From Hypoxylon rubiginosum (taxonomy: Eukaryota > Ascomycota > Sordariomycetes > Xylariales > Hypoxylaceae): a stretch of DNA of 64,000 nucleotides. Where the stretch lies: NCBI GenBank assembly GCA_902806565.1, contig CADCXA010000041.1, forward strand, positions 826,236 through 890,235, in the 5' to 3' direction. Below are positions 44,410-56,033 of the stretch, in pieces (position 1 is the first letter of the stretch; each line of letters starts with the position of its first letter). A program made the position numbers and the translations under genes. A model generated the notes under the pieces. It was given only the letters and a program-made list of their open reading frames with translations, was not told the DNA's origin and did not search any database.

Positions 44410-44580
44410 TACGCAGGGCTGCTGTATTCCTAATGGATCAATTTTAAAGGGTCGGGCCTAAGGGCTCTTGGATACTGCTCCTGTATTGCCAATGGGACCA
44501 TTCTAAAGGGTCGGGCGCATGGCTCGTACGTAGGGCTCTTGTCAATTCCGAAAGTTCGGGCCTAAGGAATCATTAAGGTT
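44410..44580 (+). repeat. Imperfect tandem repeat, about 65-bp unit
   Basis: Two to three diverged copies of a unit containing CTGTATTNCNAATGG, then ATTNTAAAGGGTCGGGC and CNTANGGGCTCTTG. The third copy is partial (GTCAATTCCGAAAGTTCGGGCCTAAGG). It lies just beyond the TIR element. No coding role is evident. Confidence 0.7.
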
Positions 44581-45397
44581 CAGCCGCATCATGCGGGTGT
44601 GACCCCACCCAGCCCCGCAGGCAAATTTAAAATCACGGGACGCGACCAATCATTTTTAGTCGCCCTCGCGTCCTGCTCCCAACATCTATCAAACGACATT
44701 CACACGCGGCCGACCTGCTCGCCAGAAAACTGACCCCCAACCCCAATTTCTGATACAATATCCATCCCTCTGTCGCATACCAGCACGCTTCTCATCATGG
44801 GAGGCGGAATTTCCAAATCGTGAGCCCAGCGCTCTCGTCTGAACCTATTGTCCTCGCAAGAGAAGCTGCTGGACACTGTTGGGAGTAAGAATACGCAAAT
44901 GGGAGACTTTATCCACCCGAACGCACCGCCTACCGATGGGCTTAAGCTTGTTGCCGCTAAGCTGCTAAGGTCAAGGTTTTGAAGGCCGTCCAATGTGGCC
45001 GCCCTGAAGTAGGTTATTAGGTCGTTATCACGAAGGTAATGTGCTCTTCAAACGGTCACATTGTGAGTCACTCTGAGCCATTGGGCGCGGAGCCCTGCAA
45101 TCCACAAAATGCACGTTGGGGCATGCTCAATCGCTACCAACCAATCCTTTTGAACGATACGCACTGAATGCTGGTCGGCTGCTCCCCTTACAGACCGCAA
45201 TGTTTTTGGAGACGTGAGAACACCCTGATCCAGCTGCACCTGTTTCTGTAGTTTTTGGCCGAGACAGCTGGGACATTCGCGGATAATCGGATTCGCTACT
45301 GACTAGAGTGAATGAGCGGCTAGTTGAGACTTGTAATTGAAGCAGCAGAGTAAGGTGATAACCCCAGCACAGATTGAAGACAGGAATCAGAAATCTG
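44581..45397. other. Intergenic, no gene recognised
   Basis: About 800 bp. A short plus-strand frame at 44,798 begins M-G-G-G-I-S-K-S, like the N-terminus of Arf-type GTPases, and is followed by a GTGAGC donor-like site, but no downstream GTPase sequence follows, so it is not called. Confidence 0.4.
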
Positions 45398-45405
45398 TAT
45401 ATAAT
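45398..45405 (+). promoter_or_regulatory. TATA box of the small Cys/His-finger gene
   Basis: TATATAAT followed by a pyrimidine-rich tract (CCTCTCTCCATCCTCCCATT) and then, 134 bp downstream of the box, a start codon in the good context CAAAATGTC. The layout is typical of an active fungal promoter. Confidence 0.5.
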
Positions 45406-45538
45406 ACCTCCTTCCCAACACTACACGTCCTCTCTCCATCCTCCCATTCACTAAGTTTTCGGAGTCACTCATCAAACACCCTCAACCATCATATCTACCA
45501 TCCACGCTCCACGATATCATCAGCCCCCAAACGTCAAA

Positions 45539-45764
45539 ATGTCGCCTTCAACCGTCAACAACACTCCCGTTAATACCAACGCACCCACTGAGACCGAACC
45601 TCCTGTTGATCAGATTGCGGGAAGTACACGATGTGCCAAACAGGATTGTAACAACTGGGCCGAGGCAAACTCCCGCTTCTGCAGCTCTCGTGAGTTTAAG
45701 CCTGTCGCTGGGGACGAGTCTGTTCCGACGCATGCTAATTCAATTGGAAACAGACCAGGGCTAG
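45539..45764 (+). CDS. Small protein with a Cys/His finger-like motif
   Basis: A tiny gene, not a family I can name. Spliced at 45539-45689 / 45754-45764 (GTGAGT donor, TGCTAAT branch, AACAG acceptor) it gives 53 aa: a Thr/Pro/Asn-rich start followed by C-A-K-Q-D-C-N-N-W-A-E-A-N-S-R-F-C-S-S-H. Splicing creates a C-x4-C-x10-C-x2-H arrangement that could bind zinc. Unspliced, the frame runs to 45784 (81 aa) and the final His is lost. The presence of a TATA box, a C/T tract, a good start context and all three intron signals argues for a real gene despite the size. It could also be the 5' remnant of a longer gene truncated by a stop soon after the intron. It lies on the same strand 0.8 kb before a gene that also begins with a zinc finger. 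Confidence 0.45.
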
Positions 45765-46550
45765 TTAATGGTCAAGTTCTTTAATCGACATGTCATCTGG
45801 GCGGTGGATTGTGTGCGTTGCTGATCAGGCTAGATTTGGGGCACTCCTTGTCACACGGCAGTGTGCGGCAAGAAAGTGTTAGCACCAAGCCACCCAACTA
45901 CGGCGGTTCAAAGAGGGTGGCGGCTAGAGAAAGGAATTGTATGGTCACGATCGGCCAGGAAGGTTGGTCACAAATGTGTCCAAAACCAGAGGGTTTTAAA
46001 GCACTGAATTCTTAATCATTTTCAAGCTATGGCCGTAAAGTTATTCAAATTAAAAGGCGTGCTCGTAGTCATAGTAGCCTGGAGTTTACGTACGCCTCAC
46101 CCTTATCACAAGAACCCTCTGTAAACCGAGGCCCCAAGTTAAGGACGGGACGCCCAATGCCACAAGCGCTTAGAGCAGCACAGGCTTGCACCTGAAATTT
46201 ATTTTTACCTATATGAGAAGATCTTAAGCTAAAGCTCGGGCACTCCGGTCATAATAGGCTGAAGCACGTATTCCGTATTCCAATTGCGCAAGTACGTGTT
46301 AAATATCAGAATCGAGATCAAGGAAATAAATATTGATACTTTGTACTGTCGTACCTCCCACTCTGGCGGTCAAACGAAGGTGCCCTATGCTCGCGCGGGG
46401 TCCCCTGCAACGCTAATTGCCACCCCTGTAATTCAACCTCTTACACCATAGTAAGCTCCAAGAGCCTGTAGTCTTATTCCGCATCTCATCCAGTCACACC
46501 TTCTTCTACACGTCAAACACCAATATCGTTCTCCATCGCAGAATCATATA
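45765..46550. other. Intergenic, no gene recognised
   Basis: Nearly 800 bp without recognisable coding sequence. The last part (around 46,480-46,550: CATCTCATCCAGTCACACCTTCTTCTACACG) resembles a pyrimidine-rich fungal promoter for the next gene. Confidence 0.45.
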
Positions 46551-47964
46551 ATGGTACAGAGGTTCTTTGACTGCTCGGTGCCTGGGTGCGGAAGACCGAG
46601 TGCACGCGCAGTAGGAGCCGGGTGCGATATGTGCAGCAGCTACTTCTGTGGAGTCCATATGTCTCCGGATTCCCACAAGTGCAGCATCGGAGTAGGCGTC
46701 ACCCAAACATATACCACTTTCGTGCAATGTCTTCTAACTACGGTTCCATTTGGAGGACCTAGATGATGCGGCCTATAACGCGCTCATTATCGCCGAAATT
46801 GGCCGCCTTCGTGCTCAGATCAACGAGAAGGCAGTCTGCGAACTCGCTTCCAGCCTGAACGATGGCAAACCCTGCGTCGTCGAGTACCCTTCAAAGGTTG
46901 TTGGGCTAGGTGCTCTTACGGGATGCGCCAACTATCACGCCCGCATTCGCTTCGGCGACGGTTCCCCGTCGTGGCTCATGCGAGTACCGAGAGTCTCGGG
47001 CTTTGCCGTCGGGCTCCCCGTTTCTCTCGCAGAATACCTGATCCGTAGCGAGTATGCAACCCTGAAGTTCCTGGAGAATACGGCAGTACCGGCGCCGCGG
47101 GCCTTTTCCTTCGGCATCCCGTCTCAAAGTACCGACCATGGTGTTGGCGTCTGTTTTCTTCTCCTAGAGGAACTGCCAGGCAAGCCGTGGAACGGTCAAG
47201 GGGATCCTGCTAAGATCTGGAAGGGTCTCGCCGAGATCTTTATGGAGTTGGAGAAGCATCCGTTTACTAAAGCGGGGTCTCTATATGTCGAGTCTCCTGA
47301 CGACCTACCATCAGTCTCTGCCGTGGCCAGTGATAGATTCGTCTGTCTATACCCCTATGGACCATTTGAGACTTCGGCGGCATACTATACGGCCTGGACC
47401 GAGCAGTACCTGGCGCTGATTGCGGACGGTCAGCTCTATCCCCAGTTTCCTATCGAAGCCTACTTGATATATCGCTTTCTCCAAGACAATGCGACCCAGT
47501 TATCCTCAGGATCAGACAAGTATTTTCTGAAACATGTCGACGATAAGGGCGATCACCTGATGGTTGACGAAGACCTTAATATTACCGGCATCATCGACTG
47601 GCAGATGGCGCGTATCGTTCCGCGAAGAGAGGCATTTGCGCTATCCCTAGTATCCGCCGACATGAGAGCTCTTTGCGAAGGTAACGTCTCACTTAGTACA
47701 GAAGACATTTCACTGAGCAATGCCTTGCGCGAGAAGGGGTCGGGGCTCGCAAGCCACATGGGAGATGAGAAGGCGAGAAGATTATTTTGGGGGTTGGGGC
47801 TCGAGCCCAAGTGGGACTATGCGTTGCCATTAGCAAATGCTATCCTTCAGGTCTTCGGGGTCGAACAGGGCTGGGATGAATGGAGAGAGTTAGCATTGAA
47901 GCAGTATGAGGGCGATGGACGTTTAAAGGCTCTTGTGAGAAGGTTTTCCGGGGAAAAACATTAG
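46551..47964 (+). CDS. AN1-like zinc finger fused to an aminoglycoside-phosphotransferase-fold domain
   Basis: A 449-aa protein. Exon 1 (46551-46691) encodes a 47-residue AN1-type finger with Cys8, Cys13, Cys25, Cys28, Cys33, His36, His42 and Cys44 in the expected spacing. After a 64-bp intron (GTAGGC...TGGAG, phase 0), exon 2 (46756-47964) encodes an APH/choline-kinase-fold domain: L-T-G-C-A-N-Y-H-A-R-I-R-F, W-L-M-R-V-P-R (ATP-binding strand), E-Y-A-T-L-K-F-L-E, V-P-A-P-R-A, L-L-L-E-E-L-P-G-K, then H-V-D-D-K-G-D-H-L-M-V-D (catalytic loop; the family usually has H-x-D in this position) and G-I-I-D-W-Q-M-A-R (metal-binding Asp). The AN1-APH fusion is a known family expanded in filamentous fungi; the substrate is unknown, and resistance should not be assumed from the APH name. 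The start at 46551 begins the finger. No partner gene is evident. Confidence 0.88.
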
Positions 47965-48044
47965 TGCTAGATCACCTAGACAAAGAAACAAGGGAAAACC
48001 ATATTGGAATTGGGATTCTTGTTCGAGACCACCGGCCCAGATGT

Positions 48045-48495
48045 AATACCTGCTGGCTTTGCATTTGGTCTCTTGAAAGGATGACGGAGCCCCTTACGGT
48101 GTGAGGCACGGCCACCTTTCAGCCCATGCTTGACTGTCAAGCAATGGGATTCTGCTTTAAAGAATGCCGGATTTTCCGGTGTAGGTGTTGGCATCCCCGA
48201 TCAAGAGGAGCTGTACTGCCGTGATGGTAGTATAATCATCTCGACTGCTCAGTTGCCGCTTGCCGATTCATATAAAGCCGCGCGGGAAGTGCACCTAGTA
48301 GTGAACAATTGCCTAGATGCCCAATCTCTGGATATATCGGCGCTTGGAATACAACTATCTAGGATGTTCTTATCTCCTTCTCATGCCATCTCGGTATCAG
48401 ACATCGCACAGAAAGACATTACAGAGGACTATGACAATATTTCGAAACGAGGTGGATTCGGACTTCCTCGATGGAATTTCAGAAGCAGACTCTAA
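48045..48495 (+). pseudogene. Fragment of a second highly reducing PKS (post-methyltransferase region)
   Basis: About 150 codons resemble the stretch that follows the methyltransferase core in highly reducing PKSs: F-G-L-L-K-G (followed by a stop), then S-P-C-L-T-V-K-Q-W-D-S-A-L-K-N-A-G-F-S-G-V, I-P-D-Q-E-E-L and D-G-S-I-I-I-S-T-A-Q. Near 48,430 the reading frame shifts: the original frame runs to a stop at 48495, while another frame gives V-D-S-D-F-L-D-G-I-S-E-A-D-S-K-G, the expected continuation. KS, AT, DH, ER, KR and ACP are all absent. It is not a copy of the intact PKS upstream, whose corresponding region differs, so it is the relic of a separate gene. Confidence 0.75.
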
Positions 48496-48639
48496 GGGTT
48501 CGTAATAAGTACTTGTGCGTATAAAGAACACGCTATGGGTCCCTGGAGCTAATACATCGCGGGAATTTGAACCGCGTCACCAGCTTCCTAACGAAACAGG
48601 ACACGCTTTGATTCCGAAAAACTTAAGTCGGGGATCCAG

Positions 48640-48873
48640 GAGAAAAAAAAACACCTTACTTTTTTCCCTGAATATTATATTAAAATACGTAAAATTTTAA
48701 AAAACCATTAATTAATTATAAATAACGTATCGGGGTTTTATTATTATCGATAAGGTTAATACGGATAATACCATTGCCCGTCCCGGTAAGCAGAGAGACT
48801 TATTATAGCTTACACTCGAGACCCCCCCCTCCCCCCCCCTCCCCGCGCGGTTATTATAGAAGCCTCGCTGCTC
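48640..48873. other. AT-rich stretch and poly-C tract upstream of the HET gene
   Basis: 48,640-48,760 is strongly AT-rich (poly-A, ATTAATTAAT runs), like the large block to the right. 48,821-48,844 is a nearly pure C tract interrupted by single T (CCCCCCCCT units), followed by CCCCGCGCGG. The start codon of the HET gene follows 30 bp later. Confidence 0.7.
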
Positions 48874-50868
48874 ATGAATCAGCTTACTTTGACTCCTAAT
48901 ATAAGCCAGTTGACCCTCACTATGAACTCTAACACCCAGAATCTGACCTATACGCTGTATCGAGAAGTATGTGCTGATGGACCAGGTAGCATAAGACTGA
49001 TTTATCTGCTTCCCGGTGCACTCACCGATGAGGTCAGATGTACGCTAGTCAGCGCAGATCTCTCTGCCAGTCCGCCATATGAAGCCCTCTCCTACGTCTG
49101 GGGCAAGGGGGACTTCGACGCGACCATCGTCTGCAATGAAGACATCCCCTTCAAAATGACTAGTAGCTTGCACCGCGCTCTCGTGCGCCTACGCGCCGTC
49201 GACAAGCCCCGCATCCTTTGGGTTGACCAGATCTGCATCAATCAGGCCTGCATTGCAGACAGGAACGCGCAGGTGACTCGCATGACGCGGATCTACAGCC
49301 AGTGCCAGAATGCGATTGTGTGGCTGGGCGATGTCCCGCCCAAGTTGCAAACCACGCTCGTCAAGTTTATCCAGACGCTGTCGAGCGCACAGAAGCAGCA
49401 GCACCGCGACGGGATGATCCTGGGCGACAATGATATGAGCGCGTTGCAGCTTTCCGAGATGGATGCCGCCCAACGAAAGCGATATGGGCTCCCGAATTGG
49501 CCGGACCCACGCTGGAAGCTATTGTTATACATCTACGCGTCCCCCTGGATGCGGCGGACGTGGATTGTGCAGGAGGTAGCGCTCCCGCGCAAAGTAGATG
49601 TTCTAATCGGCCCTGTTATTATGGATTGGCGGAGCCTCTCCTCCATACTGTTCTACGTGGAGTCGTTGAAGGTATTGGGGCTGAGTTTTGGGTCGCTCAG
49701 CTCCTGGAAGAGTTTCCTGGCTCTTGGGGTCAGAAGAGCGCGTACACAGGAGGGTGAGTTCAGTCCGCTGTCTGAACTGCTATTCGAGCACCGCCGCGGG
49801 AAAGCAACAGATGCGCGAGACAGGATATTCGGGCTGATGGGGCTGTCAGCCGAGCGAGAAGAGATGGAAGCTGATTACAAAAAGACTGATGCCGACGTCT
49901 TCACGGACGCAACCATCGACATACTCCGTCGATCTGGAAACCTTGATATTCTTGGTCTTGTCGGGTCTGTGAGACCAGACCGCCCAAAAGATTTGCCTTC
50001 GTGGGTGCCTGATTACGGGAGCCCCCAGGGACCGCACCCCATTACCAAGAGAGGTATGCTCTATACTTCCTCTAAGAACCCACAAGTTTCAGTCAAATTC
50101 GCAGCAGGTGGTCATGGTCAACTCTCAGACATAATTGATGGGCGCACGCTTGTAATACCAGCCCTGATTATCGGTGAGATACAGGAGCTAGCTGGGTGTT
50201 GTGGAGGCCAACGAGACGACGACGTGGACGTGCAAAATGGACTTGGCCGGGTTAGCGTAGCCTACGCGTTACGGGGACTCCAAGATCAGGTCGAGGCAAT
50301 GAACACGTCTTTATCGTGGGAGAAGTTTAGGCGCAGAAGTATTGGAACATCGCTAGTATACAAGCCAACGGGCGACAGTATGCAAGACACCTTCATCATG
50401 ACGTATTACGAAGGACAGGCTGAAAAAATAATAGACGAGATCCGCGCTGTAAATGCCCTGGAGACATTTGCTATCACGGTGTGGAAGATTCTGACTCTGG
50501 GATTCGGATGCACACGGCTTCCAGTTGCCATACCCCTTGTTGGCATCTTCGGGTTCGTCATGTGGATCAGCAGACCTGTCTGGGTCTTTCTTGGGTATCC
50601 ATCGGTTTCGACTGTCGAAAGGTACGCGGATACGACGAAAGATGTGATCGAACGACGACTTTGCCTAACGAAAAACGGCTTAGTTGGGCTCGCACCGCCG
50701 GATTCAGTCCCAGGAGACAGACTCGCCCTCTTGCAGGCCGGCAAGGTACCAGTGGCTCTACGTCAAGATGTCGATGGCTATCGGCTGATAGGTGAGGCGT
50801 ATGTTCATGGGGCTATGTACGGCGAGATGTTTAACGACCAGAAAGCTACGAAAATTATAATTAAATAA
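48874..50868 (+). CDS. HET-domain (heterokaryon incompatibility) protein
   Basis: A single-exon 664-aa protein with an N-terminal HET domain, the cell-death-inducing, TIR-like module of fungal non-self recognition. HET signature blocks: Y-E-A-L-S-Y-V-W-G (about residues 69-77), I-L-W-V-D-Q-I-C-I-N-Q (about 113-123), then Q-V-T-R-M-T-R-I-Y-S-Q-C-Q-N-A-I-V-W-L-G. Downstream: W-M-R-R-T-W-I-V-Q-E-V-A (the conserved W-x-x-R-x-W-x-x-Q-E), R-G-K-A-T-D-A-R-D-R-I-F-G-L and L-P-S-W-V-P-D-Y, all typical of full-length HET proteins. A hydrophobic stretch at about residues 545-580 may be one or two membrane spans, which is unusual. Two in-frame ATGs (48874, 48922) are possible starts; the second lies closer to the conserved part. 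It lies directly against the AT block, with little sequence between its stop and the compositional change. Confidence 0.9.
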   Translation: MNQLTLTPNISQLTLTMNSNTQNLTYTLYREVCADGPGSIRLIYLLPGALTDEVRCTLVSADLSASPPYEALSYVWGKGDFDATIVCNEDIPFKMTSSLHRALVRLRAVDKPRILWVDQICINQACIADRNAQVTRMTRIYSQCQNAIVWLGDVPPKLQTTLVKFIQTLSSAQKQQHRDGMILGDNDMSALQLSEMDAAQRKRYGLPNWPDPRWKLLLYIYASPWMRRTWIVQEVALPRKVDVLIGPVIMDWRSLSSILFYVESLKVLGLSFGSLSSWKSFLALGVRRARTQEGEFSPLSELLFEHRRGKATDARDRIFGLMGLSAEREEMEADYKKTDADVFTDATIDILRRSGNLDILGLVGSVRPDRPKDLPSWVPDYGSPQGPHPITKRGMLYTSSKNPQVSVKFAAGGHGQLSDIIDGRTLVIPALIIGEIQELAGCCGGQRDDDVDVQNGLGRVSVAYALRGLQDQVEAMNTSLSWEKFRRRSIGTSLVYKPTGDSMQDTFIMTYYEGQAEKIIDEIRAVNALETFAITVWKILTLGFGCTRLPVAIPLVGIFGFVMWISRPVWVFLGYPSVSTVERYADTTKDVIERRLCLTKNGLVGLAPPDSVPGDRLALLQAGKVPVALRQDVDGYRLIGEAYVHGAMYGEMFNDQKATKIIIK

Positions 50869-51227
50869 TACTAGCTACTAGCTACGTAACTTGTTCTTCG
50901 GCCGAGGGGTTATTATCGTAAGCTTTTTTTATATTATAAAAGAATTTAAGCTTTTAAAGCTTTAATTAACTAGCCACACCTTAACGTACGTCCGATAAAT
51001 TTTTTATAAAATTATAATAATATTAATAAAATAAAATAAAATTAATATAATTTATTTTTTAATTAAAAAAATCTTTTTATTTAAAAGTTTTAATTTAAAT
51101 AATATATAATAACTTTTATTTATATAAATTAAATAATATTATAATTTAAATTTATTTTAATTTTTTAATTTTAAATATATATATATTATAAAATTTATAT
51201 TTTATTTTATTTTTATTATTTATAAAA

Positions 51228-51350
51228 ACTTAAATATATAATAAAAATAAAATAAAAATTTTAAAATAAATATAAAACTTAAAATTTATTATATATATTA
51301 TAAATTTTATAGTTAAAATTATAATTAAAATTTTAAAAATAAAACCTTAA
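51228..51350 (+). repeat. Direct duplication A, copy 1
   Basis: About 122 bp nearly identical to 52112-52233, including AAATATATAATAAAAATAAA and, at the end, AAAATAAAACCTTAATA. The copies differ by few substitutions and a small indel. Part of an ancient repeat inside the AT block. Confidence 0.7.
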
Positions 51351-52111
51351 TATTTTTCTTTTAATTTTAAATTTTAATAAAAAAATATAATATTAAAAAA
51401 TATTATAAAAATAACCACTTTTTTATTATTTTATAAAAAAGATTTTAATTATAATAGTTTTTATATAAAAAACTTAATATATAATATTATATAAAATAAT
51501 TATAATTATAAATAATTATATAAACTTTAAAAATTTAAATAAATAACTTTTATTATTATTTTATAATTAAATTTTAAATCTTTTTTTAATATTTTATATA
51601 TATATATAAATTTAATTATTTAATAAATTTATATATATAAATCTATAAATTAAAATTATTTAAAAATAATAATAAACTTAATAAAAACATTAACTATTAA
51701 ATTAATAATTTATTAAAATATTTATTAATAAACTTATTTTATAAATTAATATAAATTAATATAAAAATTCTTTTATAAAAATTTATATATTAAATAAAAA
51801 TCATAATAATATTAATAACTTATAAGTAAAAAAATAAGTTAATTTTATTAACATAATAATTATAATATTTATATTAATAAATTATTAATTTTTAATTTTT
51901 AATTTTAATTTTAAAAATTAAATTCCCTTATTAAAATACTTGTTATTTTAAAATATAAAAAAATTATATATTTTATAATAAAAATATTTTAATTAATTTA
52001 TTATTAAAAAATCTTTTATTAAAAATAAAAACAAATTAATTATATAATATAAAAAGTAATAAATTTAAATTTAAATAAAATAAACATTAAATATTATAAT
52101 TTAAAAATAAA

Positions 52112-52233
52112 AGTTTAAATATATAATAAAAATAAAATAAAGATTTTAAAATAAATATAAAACTTAAAATTTATTATATATATTATAAATTTTAATTAAA
52201 ATTATAATTAAAACTTTAAAAATAAAACCTTAA
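52112..52233 (+). repeat. Direct duplication A, copy 2
   Basis: Second copy of the 51228-51350 sequence, about 880 bp away in the same orientation. Confidence 0.7.
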
Positions 52234-55200
52234 TAAAATATTAATTAAATATTTATAGTTTTTATAATTAAAAAAATATAAAAATTAATTAATTTTATTT
52301 TATATTTTAAATATTATTATATAATATTAAAAATAATTATAATATTTTTTTATATTTTTTTATATATTATATTATTATTATATAATTTTAAAAAAAACTT
52401 TTTTTTTAATAATATTTTATATATATTATTATTTTAAGTTTTAAAAAAATTATTATAAGAAATTACTAGTAAATTTATTATTATATATTTTTATATTATA
52501 TTAACTTTATATTATATTTAAATTAAATAATAAAAATTTAAAGTTTTTATTTTATTTATATAATTAGTTAAATTTAATTAAGTTATTAATTAAATATATT
52601 TTTTTTACTTTAAATTATATAATATTTTTAATCGTAATATTAAATTATTTTTTTTTTAATTTTAATAATCATTTTTTTTATTTAAAATAACATTAAAAAA
52701 AATTTAATATACCTACTAAATTTATTTAAAAATATATTTACAATATTTTATTTAAAATATTAAATAATTAATTATATGTTTTTTATTTTTATTATTTTTT
52801 AATTAATTCTTTTATTTTAAAATTAATTATATTTTTTTTCCACTTTTTTTTAAGTTAGTTTTTTTAATTAAATTTATAAAATAAACTTTATAAAATAAAA
52901 CATATATTATAATTATAATTAATAAAAAAGCTTATATAAATTTTAAAATATAAATAAGAATTAATTAATTTAAAATTATATAATTTATTAATTAAATTAT
53001 TAATTATAAATATATTTTTAATATTCTTTTTAAATATAATTTTTATATTATTAAAAATATATTTATATTTAATATTATAAAAAATATAATTTTTAAAGTT
53101 AATATATAATTTTTTTATATTATAATTATTAATAATAAATATATAATTAAAAAAACTAATTTTTTATTAAAATCTTTTTTTAATTTAACGTTTAAATTTT
53201 ATATATAGTTTTTTAAATAAAATATATTATTTAAATAAACATATAAAATTAAATATATTAGTTTTTATAAAAATTTATAAATTTTAAGTTATTATTTAAC
53301 GTAATTATTATTTTATATAATAATATAAAAAAATCTTTTTTTAAATATTAAACTTATAAAAATAAATACTATATTAATAAATTAAATAGTTTTTTATTAT
53401 TAGTAAATTTATTAATATAAAATTAAATTAATAACTTTTATTAATTATTATAATAAATTTAAAACAACTTTTTTTTTTATAATATTTAAAAGTTAATAAT
53501 AATAAATATTAAAGGTATTTATTATATTAATAAAATATATTAAAAATTAAAATAAAATATATTTTAAAGCTAGTTTATTTAAATAATTAAAGTTTATAAA
53601 ACCTTAAATAATTAATTATAATTTTAAATTTTTAATAAAATAAGTTTTATATATATTTAAACTTTTATAATTAATAGTATTTTTATTTATTTAAAATATT
53701 ATTTTAATTATATTATATTAATTTAATTTTAATTTTAATTAATTAATTTTATTTTTTTTTTAAAATATATTATTATTACATAAAAATCTTTTTACTTATA
53801 AAATAAGTTTTTAAAATAATCTTAAAATAAATAATTTATTATATTTATTTATTTTACTTTTTTTTATTTTAATTATAATTAATTTTAATTTTAATTAATA
53901 GAAATTTTTATTTTTTTATTATATTTATATTATTTAAATAAGAAAATATTTAATTAGTTACTAAGTTTTTAAAAACATTATAATATATTTTTATAATATA
54001 AAAATTATTTAAATAAAATATTAATTAAATTTCTTTTTATATTTAAATATTAAATTTATTAATAATATAATTAAAAAAACCGTTAAAAAATATAAAAACC
54101 ACTTAAAATTTAATAAAATTATAATTAACATTTAATATTAAATAAGTAATAAATATTTATAAATTTTAAGAAATATTTTTAAAAGTTATTTAATATATTA
54201 ATTTTATATTTTTTAATATTATTAATTTTTTTTTAATAATTTTATTAATTATAATAGTTTTAATATTTTTAAAATTATTTTTATTAATAATATTTTATTT
54301 TTTTTATTAAATTTTTAAAACTTTTTTATTAATTTTACGTTATAATTTATTTAAAAGTTTTAAACTTTAATTAATTAATAATTTATTTAAATATAAAAAG
54401 GAAATAATTTTATATATTTTATATATTTTATTAAAATTATTATTAATTAAATTAATATTAATATTTTTATATATAATTAATTAATTATTAACTTTTATTA
54501 TTAAAATTAATTTTAATATACCCCGTTAAATATTATTAAATTTATAAGTTAAAGTTATTATTATATTTTTATTTAACTTTTTAAAAAAAACTTAAAACTT
54601 AATTATTAATATTTTTAATATTTAAATTTTATTATAAATAAATATTAATAAACATTTAATTATATTAATATAAAAAAAGTATTAATTATTTTAAATAATA
54701 TAAAATAAGTTAAAAATAATTAATTATTAATATATATTTTTACTATTAATTACTTTTTATATTCCGTTTAAATAAATCTATTATATATTTAATAAATTTA
54801 TTTATATTAATATATTAATTTAAACTATTAATTTATTAATTTTAGTTTTAATATAAATATATTTAATATTAATTATATTATAAAAAACAACTTATATAAG
54901 TAAAAATAATAATTTATTATTAATTAAAAACATATTAAATTAATTTTTTAATAAATATTTATTAATATATTAAAAATAAAATTAAACTTATTAACTTTTA
55001 ATAAAAATCTTATAAATTTAAAGCTTATTAATTTTACTTTTAATATAAAAACTTAATATAAAATTAATTAATATATAATAATAATTAATATTATATATAA
55101 TAATATATAAATTAAATTATTTAATATTATAATAAAAAAATTTACTTAAAATTAATGAATTTAATATATTATTATTTAATATAAATAAAACTTTAATAAT

Positions 55201-56033
55201 TAAAAGTTTATAGATATTAATTATTTTTATTTAAATTATTTTAAGTTATATAAAAAAAATAAAATTATTTATTTTAATAAAAAAATATAATAAGTTGTTA
55301 ATATTAATAATATTAAATAATAAAAGATTTAAAATTAAATTTATAAATTATATTATAATAAAATTATAACTTAATAAATTACTTAGTTTTTTTTTATTAA
55401 ATATTAAATTATATTAAATAATTTAACTTATTATATAAAAAAGTTATTTATATAATTTAAAAAATTAAAATTTAAAGCTTTTTAAAAAATTAAAAATATT
55501 AAATATATAAAATAAAATTATTTTTAAAATAAAAATATATAAATTTAAATAATAAAATTAATTTAATTTTATTATATAATTAATTTAATAAAAACTAATA
55601 TTTAAATTAATTTCATTTATTAAATTTTAAATAAGTAATTTATTTTAATAATAATTATATTAATAAATATAAAACTTAATAATTATTTAATTTATTTAAA
55701 TTAATATTAAAAAACATAATAATTAAATTTCTTGGTATTTAAAAAAAAAAAATCTAATATTAAAAATAAATATTAATAAATAATTTATTAAAAACTTAAT
55801 ATTATTTAATAAAATAATTATTAATTAATTTAAAGTTTTTTTTAATAATTTTAATAAAATTACTTTAAATTAAAAAATATTAAATAATAATATAAGTTTA
55901 ATTAATAATATTTTTTAAAGAAATTTTTATAATAAAAGTTATTAAAATAAAAAAAAATATATTAATAATTGTTTTATTAAAAGTAAAAACAATAAAACTA
56001 AAAATAAAAATAATAAATATAATAATATTAAAA

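Noticed and set aside
44798..44980. M-G-G-G-I-S-K-S start like an Arf GTPase, followed by a GTGAGC donor
   Set aside because: No GTPase motifs (G-x4-GKT, DVGG, NKxD) follow in any frame or splice combination tried.
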